From contig NW_013657671.1 in the NCBI RefSeq assembly GCF_000142905.1, positions 254,385-290,900 of the forward strand: a stretch of DNA of 36,516 nucleotides. Reading direction: 5' to 3'. The DNA comes from Thecamonas trahens ATCC 50062. Taxonomy: Eukaryota; Apusozoa; Apusomonadida; Apusomonadidae. This document shows, one piece after another, positions 17,291 to 27,800 of this stretch. The notes under the pieces are model-generated. The model was given only the letters and a program-made list of their open reading frames with translations, searched no databases and was not told the origin of the DNA. Positions within the stretch are counted from its first letter, which is position 1. The number at the start of each line of letters is the position of its first letter. Position numbers and translations under genes: made by a program.

Positions 17291-20200
17291 ATGCCTGGTG
17301 CACGTGTTCGCCTGCGAGCTTGCTTTGCAAGCCAACCCTGGCTCGTCGCCTTGGTCATACTCGGCCTCGTCACCCTTGCCACCCTCTCACAGTACGTCCC
17401 CTCCTCCCCCCCCTCCCCCCCCTTTCCCCTACCCCTACCCTCCCCCCTCCCGGCACTCTCTCTCTCTCTCACCCTCGCCTCCCAGAGCCAACGTCGTCGT
17501 CCATCGCCAGCTCGTTGCCACCAGCGGCGACGACGCTGCGGAACGGTCCGATGGCTTTGTGACGACCGTAGATACCACCTTTGTCTTCTCCAAGACCTCG
17601 ACGGCTTGGGTTGGCGTCCAGTTTGCCCTGCCGCTGCGTGCGGATGCCAAGGTGGCCGACTTTCGTCTCGCCTTTACCTCAGTGGCACCGGCTGCGGCCT
17701 CTGGCCCGTGCTCGGTCACCATCTATGTCGAGGACTCTGCCAACCCAGCCGCCTTTGCGCACGGCTCAATGGGAACGCTAGGCGGGCGCTCTCGTGCTAC
17801 CCCGTCGGTGGTCTGGAACCTGCCGACAGTGGCCGCCGACGATGCTGGGCGCGTCGGCCTGCCGGCCACGACCTCGCCGGACCTCACCCCACTCGTCGAG
17901 CACGCTCTGAGCCTCGCGGGCTGGTCGTACAACTCGCGGATCTCGTTTCTGATCTCGATTTCGTCCACTTCGTGTGATCCTGCCGCAAGCGGTGCGAGGA
18001 CCCTGGTTGCCCGCGGCTCGACAAACCCATCGTGGTACTCGCACCGCGCGGCGCCGATGGCCATCTTTAAGCACATGTGCCTCTCGTGCGAGCCGAGCTT
18101 GACCTTCCCGCCGCCATTTCCTCGCCCACCGTTCACCTCAACAACATCTACTTTCCGGCGTTGACACGCAAAGTTGCCGTCAACGACGTTGGCGCCACCC
18201 ACACCGTCTACGCTCCGATGGCCTCGTCGCCACTTGACGCCGCGTACGAGACCCTTGCCACGTCGGCGCTCGGCTCACTCGGTACTGTTCTTGCGCCCTC
18301 CAACGTCGCCACGTCTTCGTCGTACGGCACCCCCTAGGCCACGCGCGCGCGCCCGACCATACCTACGTCCCTGTCGCCACCCGGCTCGCCTTCCATTCGC
18401 TGGGCACCGTTCCGGGCGCGCACTTTATCACTCTCGATCTGGTGGCCTCGTCGTCAAACGCCACGGCCAACTTCAACCCGCTCAGCCTCCGGCTTCGTGC
18501 CGAGCACGCCTCGTCGGCGCTTTCTCCCCTCGCCCCGGCGCCGTCGCCGCTTGACATCACCTCGCGCCCGGTCGCTCCCGTGAGCGTGTTCTGGACTCTG
18601 CCGTCGAGCTGGTCCTCAGATGATCCCATCACCTCACCTTCGCTTGTTTCTCTGGCTCACCAGGCCGATGTTGTTGCCTCACCGACTTGGCACGTCGACA
18701 ACCCGCTCGCCCTCGTTGTGGAAGGCTCCGGCGCACGTATGGTCCATGGCCCAGGCACGCCGTCGTTCCATCCGTATCTCGCCGGTGAGGCCGTTATTGG
18801 CACCTCACTGCCCAAGCTCTTCATTAATGCCACCGGCGGCACTGTGACCCTCGCCACCACCGCTGGCCTCGCCTTTTCTATTGGCGATGGTGTCGGCGAC
18901 TACGAGCTCGAGGCTACTGGCAAGCCCGCTTCCATCAACGCCGCCCTCAACAACTTTTACTACAACCCGACTCGCCCGGCATGGATCCGACAAACGTCTC
19001 CATTTGCTACACCTACTCGCGTGATGTCGTCGCCTCGGCTGTTGGCTGGTTCTCGCAACTCAACTTTGACTCGACGCTACCGCCGCTCTTTGCCGACGCC
19101 AAGGCCGGGAGCGCCGGCGCCGTCGCCGCCGGTGCACCTCAGGTCGTCTTTGACGCCACTGCGCCGTTCTACTCGGCCTGGGGCGACGGCATCTTCCGTG
19201 GCACTCTCCGCCTCAACGCCACTGCTGGTGACGCTGGCTCGCTCGACGCACCCCTCTACGCTGCCCCGCACCACGACCTCTCGCTGGCGCTGTGGGTGGC
19301 GACACCAGCTGCTGCCGGGCCGCACACCACCACCACTCCGGTCATCATTGCCCGCGGCCCGCTGCCAGCCGTCGTCTCTGCGCCAGCGTTTGCGCTCACC
19401 CTTGACACCGTCGCAGGCACCGCAGTCTTCACCGTCTCGGATGGGGCTTCATCATCGCCGATCTCTGCTTCGGTCTTGGTGGATGTCTCGAGCCAACTTG
19501 CGTCCGGCACTTGGTTCCATCTTGTCGCCATGTATGACGCCTCCTTCTCTGAACTCGTGCTCTACCTCGATGGCGTGCGCGCGCCGACTCCGCTTGGCAG
19601 TGTGACCCTGCCTGCCACCTTTGCGGCCAACGTTGTGGCTGCCGGCGGGTTCGGCCCCGGACCCACCACACTGGGTGGCTCGTTCTCGGGCTGGCTCGGC
19701 GACGTCCGCGCCTACTCGGTCCCGCTCACGCCGCAGCAAGTCTCGCTGCTTGTCGCCTTTGAGGCCGGTTTTGTTCGATCCGGATGCACCCACCTGGTGG
19801 TCGCGCCTGCCCCGCCGCCGTCGCCGCCGCCGTCGCCGCCTCCGCCGTTTGCTCCGCCGTCCCCGCCGGCCTTTGCTGGCCACTCGCCGGCAGGCAGGCT
19901 CATCCTCAATCCGCCCGCTACTGCCGACGACGTTGTTGAAGTTATCTCTACCGCCAGCCTCCGATCTTCGACCGAGACAACTCTCACTGTCGACCCCGAC
20001 GCTATGGCTGCCGTCCGCTTCGCCGTCCCCATCCCGCATGGGGCACGCATCGCCGCCGCCCACTTGATCCTCCGTCCGAACACGGTCGTACCGCAGACCT
20101 CGATCACCAACATCACTATCTCGGCCGAAAGCATCCGAGACGCCCCGCAGCTCACGAGTGCGTCCATGCTCTTTACGCGGACCTTTTCGCCGACCTCGGT

Positions 20201-23200
20201 GTTGTGGGACGTCGGCCACTTTCTGCCACAGCATCGGCACTTTGCCGTCCCGTCCGTCGGCCGTTCCCCCGACCTCGCTGCCATCCTGCAGGAGCGCGTT
20301 GATGACCCACTGTGGACCAAGGACTCGCACGTCATGTTCCGGCTCGTAGCCGGTGGCGCTGTCGGCGCCAGCCGCACTTTTTACGGCACCACCACCTCGA
20401 CGGCCAACAGACACATCTATGCGCCGCGCCTTGAGATCGAGTTCCACTGCCATGTTGCAGGCTGCGGACCGACCCTTGTCCCGCCGCCCTCGTCCGCCAC
20501 TGCCCCCATTGGCACCACTCTGACACTGCCCGCCTTTCTGATCTCCGACCCGGACGTGCTCTCGGCCTTTATCGCCCTCCCAGCCAAGTCCGCTGACGAT
20601 GCGTACGAAGAGACAACCGGCGGTGCGTACCCCGGCGACGTCGTCGATACCGGCACCACGCTGCACTTTGGCTACAAGTCTGGCCTCATCTTTTCCCGGC
20701 TCGTCTTCCCGGCTGCTGGCCTGCCGCATGGTGCTCCTGTCCACTCGGCTGCAATCTACGTCGCGGCGGCCACGTCCCGATACGGCACCACGACCGGACT
20801 GGTCTACGGCGACGCATCGCAGCCGGGGCCGGCTGCGATCGCGGCCGACTTTGACATTTCTAGCCGCCCGCGGACCGCTGCCTCGGTCCCGTTCGGCCCT
20901 GCCTCCATGCCATCCACTCAAGTCATGTACCCGCTCACCTCGAACATCGGCCCCATCCTCTCCGAGTACACTGCCAAGCCGACATGGGACGAGTCTGCCG
21001 ATGTCCATGTAATTGTCGAGGGCACTGGCGGCACCGACTACCGCGTCACATACGCCATGGACCACGCCTACGGCGAACCCATGTACATGCTCGAGGGTGC
21101 GTTCGAGGTCACAGGCCCGTGGTCGTTTACAGTCTCGGTCAGCCATGGCAACGTAGGCCTCACTCCGCTCCCGGCCGGCCTGGTCGTCACCTCTGGCTCG
21201 GCCGCGGGTGACGTTCACATCGAGGGCTCCGCTCCATTCCATGTCTTGGAGTCGCTTCTTGAAGGCGGAGGCATCACCTACACGCCCCCAGCCTACACCG
21301 TTGTTGACGTGGTGTGCATCAACGTCACGGAACCTCTTCTCGACGACGTTTTTTACCTCGACGCGCGGTTTACCTTTGACCCGGCTGGTCCTGGCGCAGG
21401 CCTTGACTCGATCCGCACCCAGCCGGTGACTGCCAGCCTTGCAGGCTCGTCAGCGCTGGCCACCTCGGCTGTTGCGCTGCCAGACGCACGCCACTACACG
21501 GCTGCGCTTGGCGCGAGCGGATCGGTTCTGCTTCCTGCGTCGACTGCACCGTGGCTCGCACCCAACGGCTCGGACTGGTCGCTGGCGTTTTGGGCGCTTC
21601 TGCCAGCTGGAGCCCCGCCGCTGCCGTCGGCCCTGGTCTCGTTTGGTCTCGGGCCTGGTGAGCCCGGTATGGAGCTTGTCTCTGTGGCTCCCGACTGGTT
21701 GACCTGGGTAGTGCGCGACGACCAGACTGTCGACCCAGCCCCGCCGCTGGTCAACGTCACCCTGGCGTGGCCGCCGTCGCCATCGCCGACCTGGCACCAC
21801 TTTGGTATCTCGCTCTCGCGCAGATTCGCCGAGTTTGCACTTTACATTGACGGTGTTGCTGCTGGAAGTTACGCATGGGACGACAATCTGGACCCTGTGG
21901 GCACCCAGCCGGTGACTGCCAGCCTTGCAGGCTCGGCAGCGCTGGCCACCTCGGCTGTTGCGCTGATGTGCGGATCTACACTGATGCGCTCGGCGCGTTC
22001 AACTTTGCCCAAATGGCCAGTCTCGCGCCGGGCCCAAAGTTTCGGCGTGTGTCGACGTTGTGGTCACCCCGCCGCCGCCGCCGCCGCCATCGCCGCCGCC
22101 GCCATCGCCACCGCCGCCATCACCGCCTCCTCCATCGCCGCCGTCGCCTCCTCCTCCCTCGCCACCGCCGCCATCGCCGCCGCCGCTTCCGCCGCCATCG
22201 CCGCCCGCGCCACCCGCGCCACCCGTACCGTCTGCCTGTGAGTCGAACGTGCGCGATTGTGCCGGTCACTGCAACGGCTTTGCCGTCGTCGACGATTGTG
22301 GCGTGTGCTCAGGCGGGCAGACCGGGCTCGTCCCTAACGCCGACAAGGACCACTGCGGTGTGTGCTTTGGTGGCAACGCCGACAAGGACGACTGTGGTGT
22401 TTGCCGCGGCGGTAATGCAGGCAAGGACGTCTGCGGTGTGTGCTGGGGCGATGGCTCGTCCTGTGCTGGCTGTGACGGTGCGCCGTTTTCGGGCCAGGTC
22501 TTTGACGTGTGCGGCGTGTGCGGCGGCGATGGGACCAGCTGCCTCGGCTGCAACGGCCTTCCCATGTCTGCAGGTGGCCGGACCATCGACACGTGTGGCG
22601 TGTGCGGTGGGCCACACATTGCGCCCGGATCTTGCGCTACAACATGTGCTGCTGGTGCCTACCATGACTGTGCAGGAGTGTGCGGTGGCAGCGCTCTCGT
22701 CGATCTGTGTGGTGTCTGCTGGAGTGCCACAGACTACGTGGCCAACGCCAACATGCACATGGACGACTGTGGCGTGTGCTTTGGCAACAACACTGCGAAG
22801 GACGACTGCGGTGTGTGCGGTGGGACCAACGCCGACAAGGATAGTTGCGGCGTGTGCGGCGGCAACAATGCCGCTCGCGATGCGTGCGGCATCTGCTACG
22901 GCTTCAACTACTCGGTCGATGCCTGTGGTCTATGCTTTGGTGAGTCGCGAACGTGTCTCGGCTGCGACGGAGTGCCCAACTCGGGCAAGGTCTTTGACCC
23001 ATGCGGCGCTTGTGGTGGTGCATGCCTGGCAGCGACCAGCACGTCTCCGGTCCGCACCAAGTCGAGCACCGGGTTGACGGTCGGCGTCATTGCCGCGTCG
23101 GCGACCGCGCTCTGCCTCTTTCTTGTTGTTGCTGCCCTCGTCGGCATTATGCTGCGGATGCGGTCGTCGCAGCCGATTGCCGAAGAACGGATGCGGCGCG

Positions 23201-24795
23201 CTGAAGTCAAGGAGATCATCGATGAGAACCGGTTTACCGAGACCGCGAACGGACGGGCACCGACCGGAAACGTCACCTTTATTTTCACCCGCATTGCCGA
23301 GAACACCGCCCTGTGGGAGCTCTATCCTGAAGTCATGGAGCTGCTACTGGTGGCCCACTCGGACATTGTGCGTGGCATCCTCACCGAGTTTCCGGCTGGC
23401 TACGAGGTCAAGCTCGAAGCCGACGCCTTTATGCTCGCCTTTGCCGATCCACTTTCAGCCCTCGAGTTTGCCTGCCGCACCTCGGTCGAGTTGCGGACGT
23501 ACCAGTGGAAGGAACACGTCGAGGCAAAGGGTGTAGTCTGGCCGCGAACGTCGTCGCTCAACGAGAAGACCGAGTTCCTCAACCTGCATGTCTCGATGGG
23601 TGTCCATGGTGGCAACGTGCTATCGACCGTCGACGAGCGGACCCAGCGCATGGACTACTATGGCACGGTTGTCAACCGCGCTGCTCGCATCTCGGCCTAC
23701 GACACCAGCAACGGCGCCATCACCATCTCCGAGTACTCGCTCAACATGGCCCGCGCCATCGACGCCGCACGCACCGAGGCTGTGGCTCGGTTCCGCTGCG
23801 AGGGTGAGAAGGCTTTCAAGGGCATCGAGGATGCCATCATGATCTACGCCGTCATTCCGCACAACGCGCCAGGATCGACAGAGATGTCAGTTTCGCCGCG
23901 CGACATCGCTGTTGCACCTTCCGATGCCGACCACGGCGACGACCCAGACGACGCCATCGAAGCCGCGACGTCAGCCCGCGGCCCGCGGCCGACGTCAAAG
24001 TCGTCCAAATCCGACGACGTTGTCGGTATTGTCCACGCCCAGCGGGCAGCGTCGCGGGCATCGCTCTCGCGAGCGTCGGCAGCCCGCATGCAAAAGGTGC
24101 GATCCGGAGTTGGCTCGCGGTCGGGGCGGGCGGCGCGGGTCCTGCGGTCTCGGGCTGCCGCCTCACGGGCGCGGCCCGTCCGTAAGCTCTCGGCCCACTC
24201 GCTCGACAACGAGCAGCGCAACGGCGTGTCCGATGATGACGAGATCGAAGGGCAGCGTGCGGCCACCGCGCGGCCCGGCACCTCGGTCCTTGTCTCGTCA
24301 GCCTCCCTCACCGACATCGAACCCGTTCGCCCGCGTGCACTCTCGCGCGTCGGTTCGCGGCGCCTGGCGGCCTCGCCGTCGCAACGGTCGCGCACCGGCT
24401 CGCGCACCCGCCCAACGGTCGGCTCACGGGTTGGCTCAGTCAGGCGCAATCGGCCCGCGTCCAAGTCGGTCGAGCGGACTAGTTCCAAGGGCAGTCCGCG
24501 AAGCCGCCCAGATTCGCGCTCGCTTGGCGCCACAGACTCACAGTCACGCTCCAGGTCGCGATCAAAGTCGCGCTCCCGCACCGACGCCCGGTCGGCGCTC
24601 CTTGCTCGGCTTACCTCGCCGCCGTCTTCGGCGAGGCGCAGCTCTGACGATCGACTCAACAGGTCGGGCGGTACGCTGGCTCTTCCCGAGGAGCGCATGG
24701 TGCGTGCGGGCTCGATCGATACCTTGGCCTCGCCCATGGCCTCTCGCTTCACGCCCATCTTGGACCGCTCGGCCTCAACACAGGCCTTGTCGTAG
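17291..24795 (+). CDS. Large receptor-like class III nucleotidyl cyclase, five frame breaks
   Basis: Exon 1 17291-17391 encodes a signal-anchor-like start (MPGARVRLRA.., then WLVALVILGLVTLATL); exon 2 runs 17486-24795. About 2,470 residues when read through five -1 shifts (near 18120, 18332, 18979, 21965, 22044). Extracellular order: beta-sandwich module of DNRLRE type; cadherin-like strand repeat (AALNNFYYNP); LamG-like domain (nt about 19140-19760); Pro-rich linker; two more DNRLRE-like modules; cadherin-like; second LamG (to about 22020); Ser-Pro repeat; cysteine-rich Cys-Gly-Val-Cys repeats (22231-23040). Then one membrane span (GVIAASATALCLFLVVAALVG, about 23080-23150) and a cyclase domain (about 23265-23860). 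In the cyclase, the first metal Asp position reads FTRI instead of FTDI; the second Asp is kept in KLEADAFM; MDYYG and VNRAAR (Asn/Arg) are present. Ends in an Arg/Ser-rich tail. The Lys/Asp pair suggests ATP, but catalysis is doubtful. Confidence 0.75.
17392..17485 (+). other. Intron 1 of the receptor-cyclase gene
   Basis: 94 nt, donor GTACGT, acceptor CTCCCAG, phase 2. Nearly all pyrimidine, with C8 runs. It joins the hydrophobic start (..TLATLSQ) to ANVVVHRQLVA. Confidence 0.8.
19806..19880 (+). repeat. Proline-rich linker repeat
   Basis: CCGCCGTCG-type codon repeat encoding PPPSPPPSPPPPFAPPSPP between the first LamG module and the next beta-sandwich module. It is an extensin-like flexible spacer. 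Confidence 0.8.
21415..21479 (+). repeat. 65-bp direct repeat, copy 1
   Basis: Identical to 21901-21965 except for one base (T versus G inside GCTCG-CAGC). It encodes TQPVTASLAGSSALATSAVAL at the N-terminal side of the second LamG-like domain, where it fits the domain. Confidence 0.95.
21901..21965 (+). repeat. 65-bp direct repeat, copy 2
   Basis: Second copy, 486 bp downstream of the first and in the same reading frame. It lies where the LamG fold should have its glycine-rich strand before ADVRIYTDALG, and the reading frame breaks exactly at its last base. Confidence 0.95.
22057..22230 (+). repeat. Ser-Pro/Pro repeat linker
   Basis: Tandem CCGCCATCG-type codons encoding repeated PPPPSPP units, about 57 residues, between the second LamG-like domain and the cysteine-rich stalk. 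Confidence 0.85.
22231..23040 (+). repeat. Cysteine-rich DCGVCGG repeats of the receptor stalk
   Basis: About 16 units based on D-x-C-G-V-C-x-G-G/N, e.g. DDCGVCFGNNTAKDDCGVC, interrupted by SCAGCDGAPFSG-type units. This is a disulfide-rich extracellular stalk that ends 40 bp before the membrane span. It is a protein-level repeat and DNA identity between units is modest. Confidence 0.85.
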
Positions 24796-24861
24796 CAGAC
24801 TTACTCACCAAGGAGAGTGAATGCTGATGATCAAGGGGGACACCTTTTAGGGGCTGGGCAA

Positions 24862-27800
24862 CTAATTGGGGTGGCCGTGACGCGCGGCTCTTGCCGCCTC
24901 GCGGCGGCGCTTCTTGGCCTCACGCTCGCGCTGGCGCTGATTGTCTCGCTGCGCCTTTTGCACGGCCAAGACAAAGTCGAGGAACTTACCGCAGAACTCC
25001 TGAGCCTTGACCTTGGCAGGGCTCTCGCCGTACGCTTTGGCGGTCTTGGCGTACGTCGTCTTGATGGCGGCGATTGAGTTGTGCATGTCAGCCAGCGCGG
25101 CGTTGGCGCCCTCGGCAAAGACCCCCATGACCTCGACAAAGCGGTCGGTTGGGGCTACAAGCTCCAGCTCCCGACCAATAACTTTGAGCGCAACAGTGAG
25201 TTCGGTCACCTGAGCCTCCAGCAGCTCGAGCGAGTAGCGCGCACCTTGCTCGACGTGGCTAAGATCCTCGACGAAGCAAAGCACGTTTGGGTGCTTAGTA
25301 GCGAGAAAATCGACGAGAACATGCAGCAGCGTCGTTCGGTTGTCCTGCGACTTGGTGTCGCGTAGCTTGTTAAGAAACGAGAGCCGGAAGCCAAGCGATG
25401 GGTACCCGTTCATAAAGTTGCCAACAGCGAGGACAAGCTCCAGGACCTTACTTAGGGCCTGAGACTCGAGAATGTCGGTGAGCGCGGCCGAGACCATCGT
25501 CAGCCCAGTCGTGATGTCCGTCGACCGCTCCTCAAACTGGAGCTTAGTTCGGATCGACTCTAGCCGTGGCCGCAGCCGGGGCACGTCCATGATGGCCATG
25601 ACCACCCGCTCCGACTTGCCCAGAACACCAAGATCGCCGTCGTAGCTAGCCAGCGTCTCGATCTCGTCTGGCGTCGGCAGCTGCTTGAGCAGCCCGCACA
25701 CCGCGTCCTCGTTCAAAACACGGGTGTCGAGGTCGAGAATGGCCTCGCGCAGCGCCTCGGGTGGCACCTTGATCTGGGCCATGAGAATGCCGATGGCGTT
25801 CGACTTTTTGCCATCGAGCAGGAGCACCTTTTTGGGCTTGGACGGCGCCGCCGACGCTGCTTGGAGCTTTGGTCGGCTCGAGGTGAACAGTGACTCGAGC
25901 TGCTCGTAGTCGAGCGTCCACTTTTCCGGATGCATGCTCTCAAACACTGTGCCGCGGACTTGTGCCGGTTTGAGCTTGGTCCAGTGCAGTTTCTTCATCG
26001 GCAACCGCGGCTTCCGCAAGGCGGCACCGCGCCCGAGACCAGCGCCGGGTGGGGGCGGAGGGCGCGGACCACCAGGCGGTGGTGGCGGCGGTGGTCCTCT
26101 TCCTCCTCCAGGCGGCGGTGGAGGCGGCGGTGGGCCTCGTCCGGGCGGCGGCGGTGGCGGTGGTGGACCACCTGTCAACACGCCAGCTCCGCCGGCGCGC
26201 CTCCCATCAACGTGGGTTACCGCAAATGACGCCGCCATCCGACGCTTGACAATGATCCTTCGCACGCCGAGGCGGAACCTCACCCGCGCAGCTTTGAGCC
26301 GCGAGTCGGCATCAATGTCAAGCATAGCCGCCTTTTTGAGCGTGGCTGCTACCTTGCGGGATAGCCGGGTGATCTCGAGCGAGTAGTGCTCCACAGCCTT
26401 GGCCGCCCGCCGCGCCTCGGCCTTGAGGCGGGCCTCATACATTGACACGGCTGCCCGCTGTGCGTCGCGGGCCTGCTGTCGGATTGCGGCAACGTTCGCC
26501 GCATGCACATCCAAGGCGTGGGCCACCTCGGGGCGTGTCGACTCGAGGTCAGACGCCCGCTTCAAGCTGGCAGCAAGCTCGTCCTCAAGCGTGCAAACGC
26601 GGTTGACCAGGCCATCGACATACGCGCGGGTATGGGTGGACGCCTGCATTCGCAGCGTCCGTGGTACGGTGGTGCCAGGCAACTCGTTGATCTCCGCCAG
26701 GTAGCCCATTGCTGCTGTCAGCGCCGGATGGCCTTCGTCCCGCAGCGGTTGTGCGCATGTTGCAAGCTCGTCTGCAGTAGGCACGTCGACCATGCGCGCA
26801 AGACGCTCGGCCAGCAGCGGCCAGCTGGCTTCTGCAAGGCTTCCCAGCGTCGGCAGGCTAACCAACAACTGCATAATCGCAACAAAGGCATGGTATGCTC
26901 GCTGCGATCCGACCCGTAGATGCTCGGCAAGAAACTGGGCCATGGCACTCGGCGACCTCATGTCGACGCCATGCATGACCAGCGCGGCGCCGTCGGCAGC
27001 GGCCTGCTCGCGAAACGCCACCAGTGCGTCGGCAGCGTCGCCGTAGGCCTCGGTATCGTCCTCAAACGCATTCAAGGCCGCGCCGAGGCCGTGGGCCATC
27101 CACTCTTCTCGGAGCGCGGCGCGAGCGTCGGCATCACCCAGTCCGTCAAGCACCGCGTTGAGCAGCTGAAGCGCCAGTCGCGCCAGCTCAAAGTCGCTAT
27201 TGGCACTTCCCACGAGGCCCAGCACATGCTTGAATCGGTACGGGTAGCGCCAGTCCTGTGCCACCTGCTCAAACGCACGCAAGTGTGCGTGCGCGTTTGC
27301 GGACGGCTCGCGCCCCACCCACGCGAGCAGAACTTGCAACAGCGGCTCACGGAGTGCTGGCAACGGCCAGCGCAAGAGGCTGACAATCGCGCCCCGCGCG
27401 GAGCCATGGCGCTCGACAACGTCGAAATGCTGTGGCGATACAGCCAACAGCTCGGCAAGCGAGTGTGCAACGTTTGCGACGCTGGCTTGCTCCGGTGGGG
27501 TGAGCTTGGGCGCTCGCGACGCCATGACTAGGTTCTCCACAATGGCGTCAAGCCCGCCACCATCGTCCAGCTCTGCGGCAAAGGATGCTCCGCCGGCGCG
27601 GAGCGCCCGGCGTAGTGCCTCATGAGAGAGCGATTCATCGCCCAGCTTGAGCATGGTTGCAAAGTACTGCGGTGCCTTGTAGAGCTCGACGTCCGATCCG
27701 CTCGACGAGCCAGGCTCGGGCTCCGACGACGGAGATGCGACCCGCGGCGACTCGCCGGGTGTGGCCGCCGGTGTGCTGAGCGGCGTTACTGATCCGGAGA

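Noticed and set aside
16554-17472. Open frames reading across the N run
   Set aside because: They consist mostly of unknown residues and exist only because N contains no stop.
19452-21242. 596-codon minus-strand open frame opposite the receptor ectodomain
   Set aside because: Arg/Gly-rich composition with no motif, and complementary to a well-supported coding strand. It is a GC-rich antisense shadow.
22263-23020. Regularly spaced short repeats resembling a CRISPR array
   Set aside because: Repeats are codons for Cys-Gly-Val-Cys protein units with variable spacing, in a eukaryotic coding frame.
17291-24795. Calling the cyclase locus a pseudogene
   Set aside because: All five breaks are of one type, frames on either side stay coding, and the 3' 2.7 kb is intact. 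Sequence error next to a gap explains it better, although true decay is not excluded.
26040-26190. GGTGGCGGC repeats on the plus strand as a satellite or glycine-rich gene
   Set aside because: They are the complement of the proline codons of the formin FH1 region.
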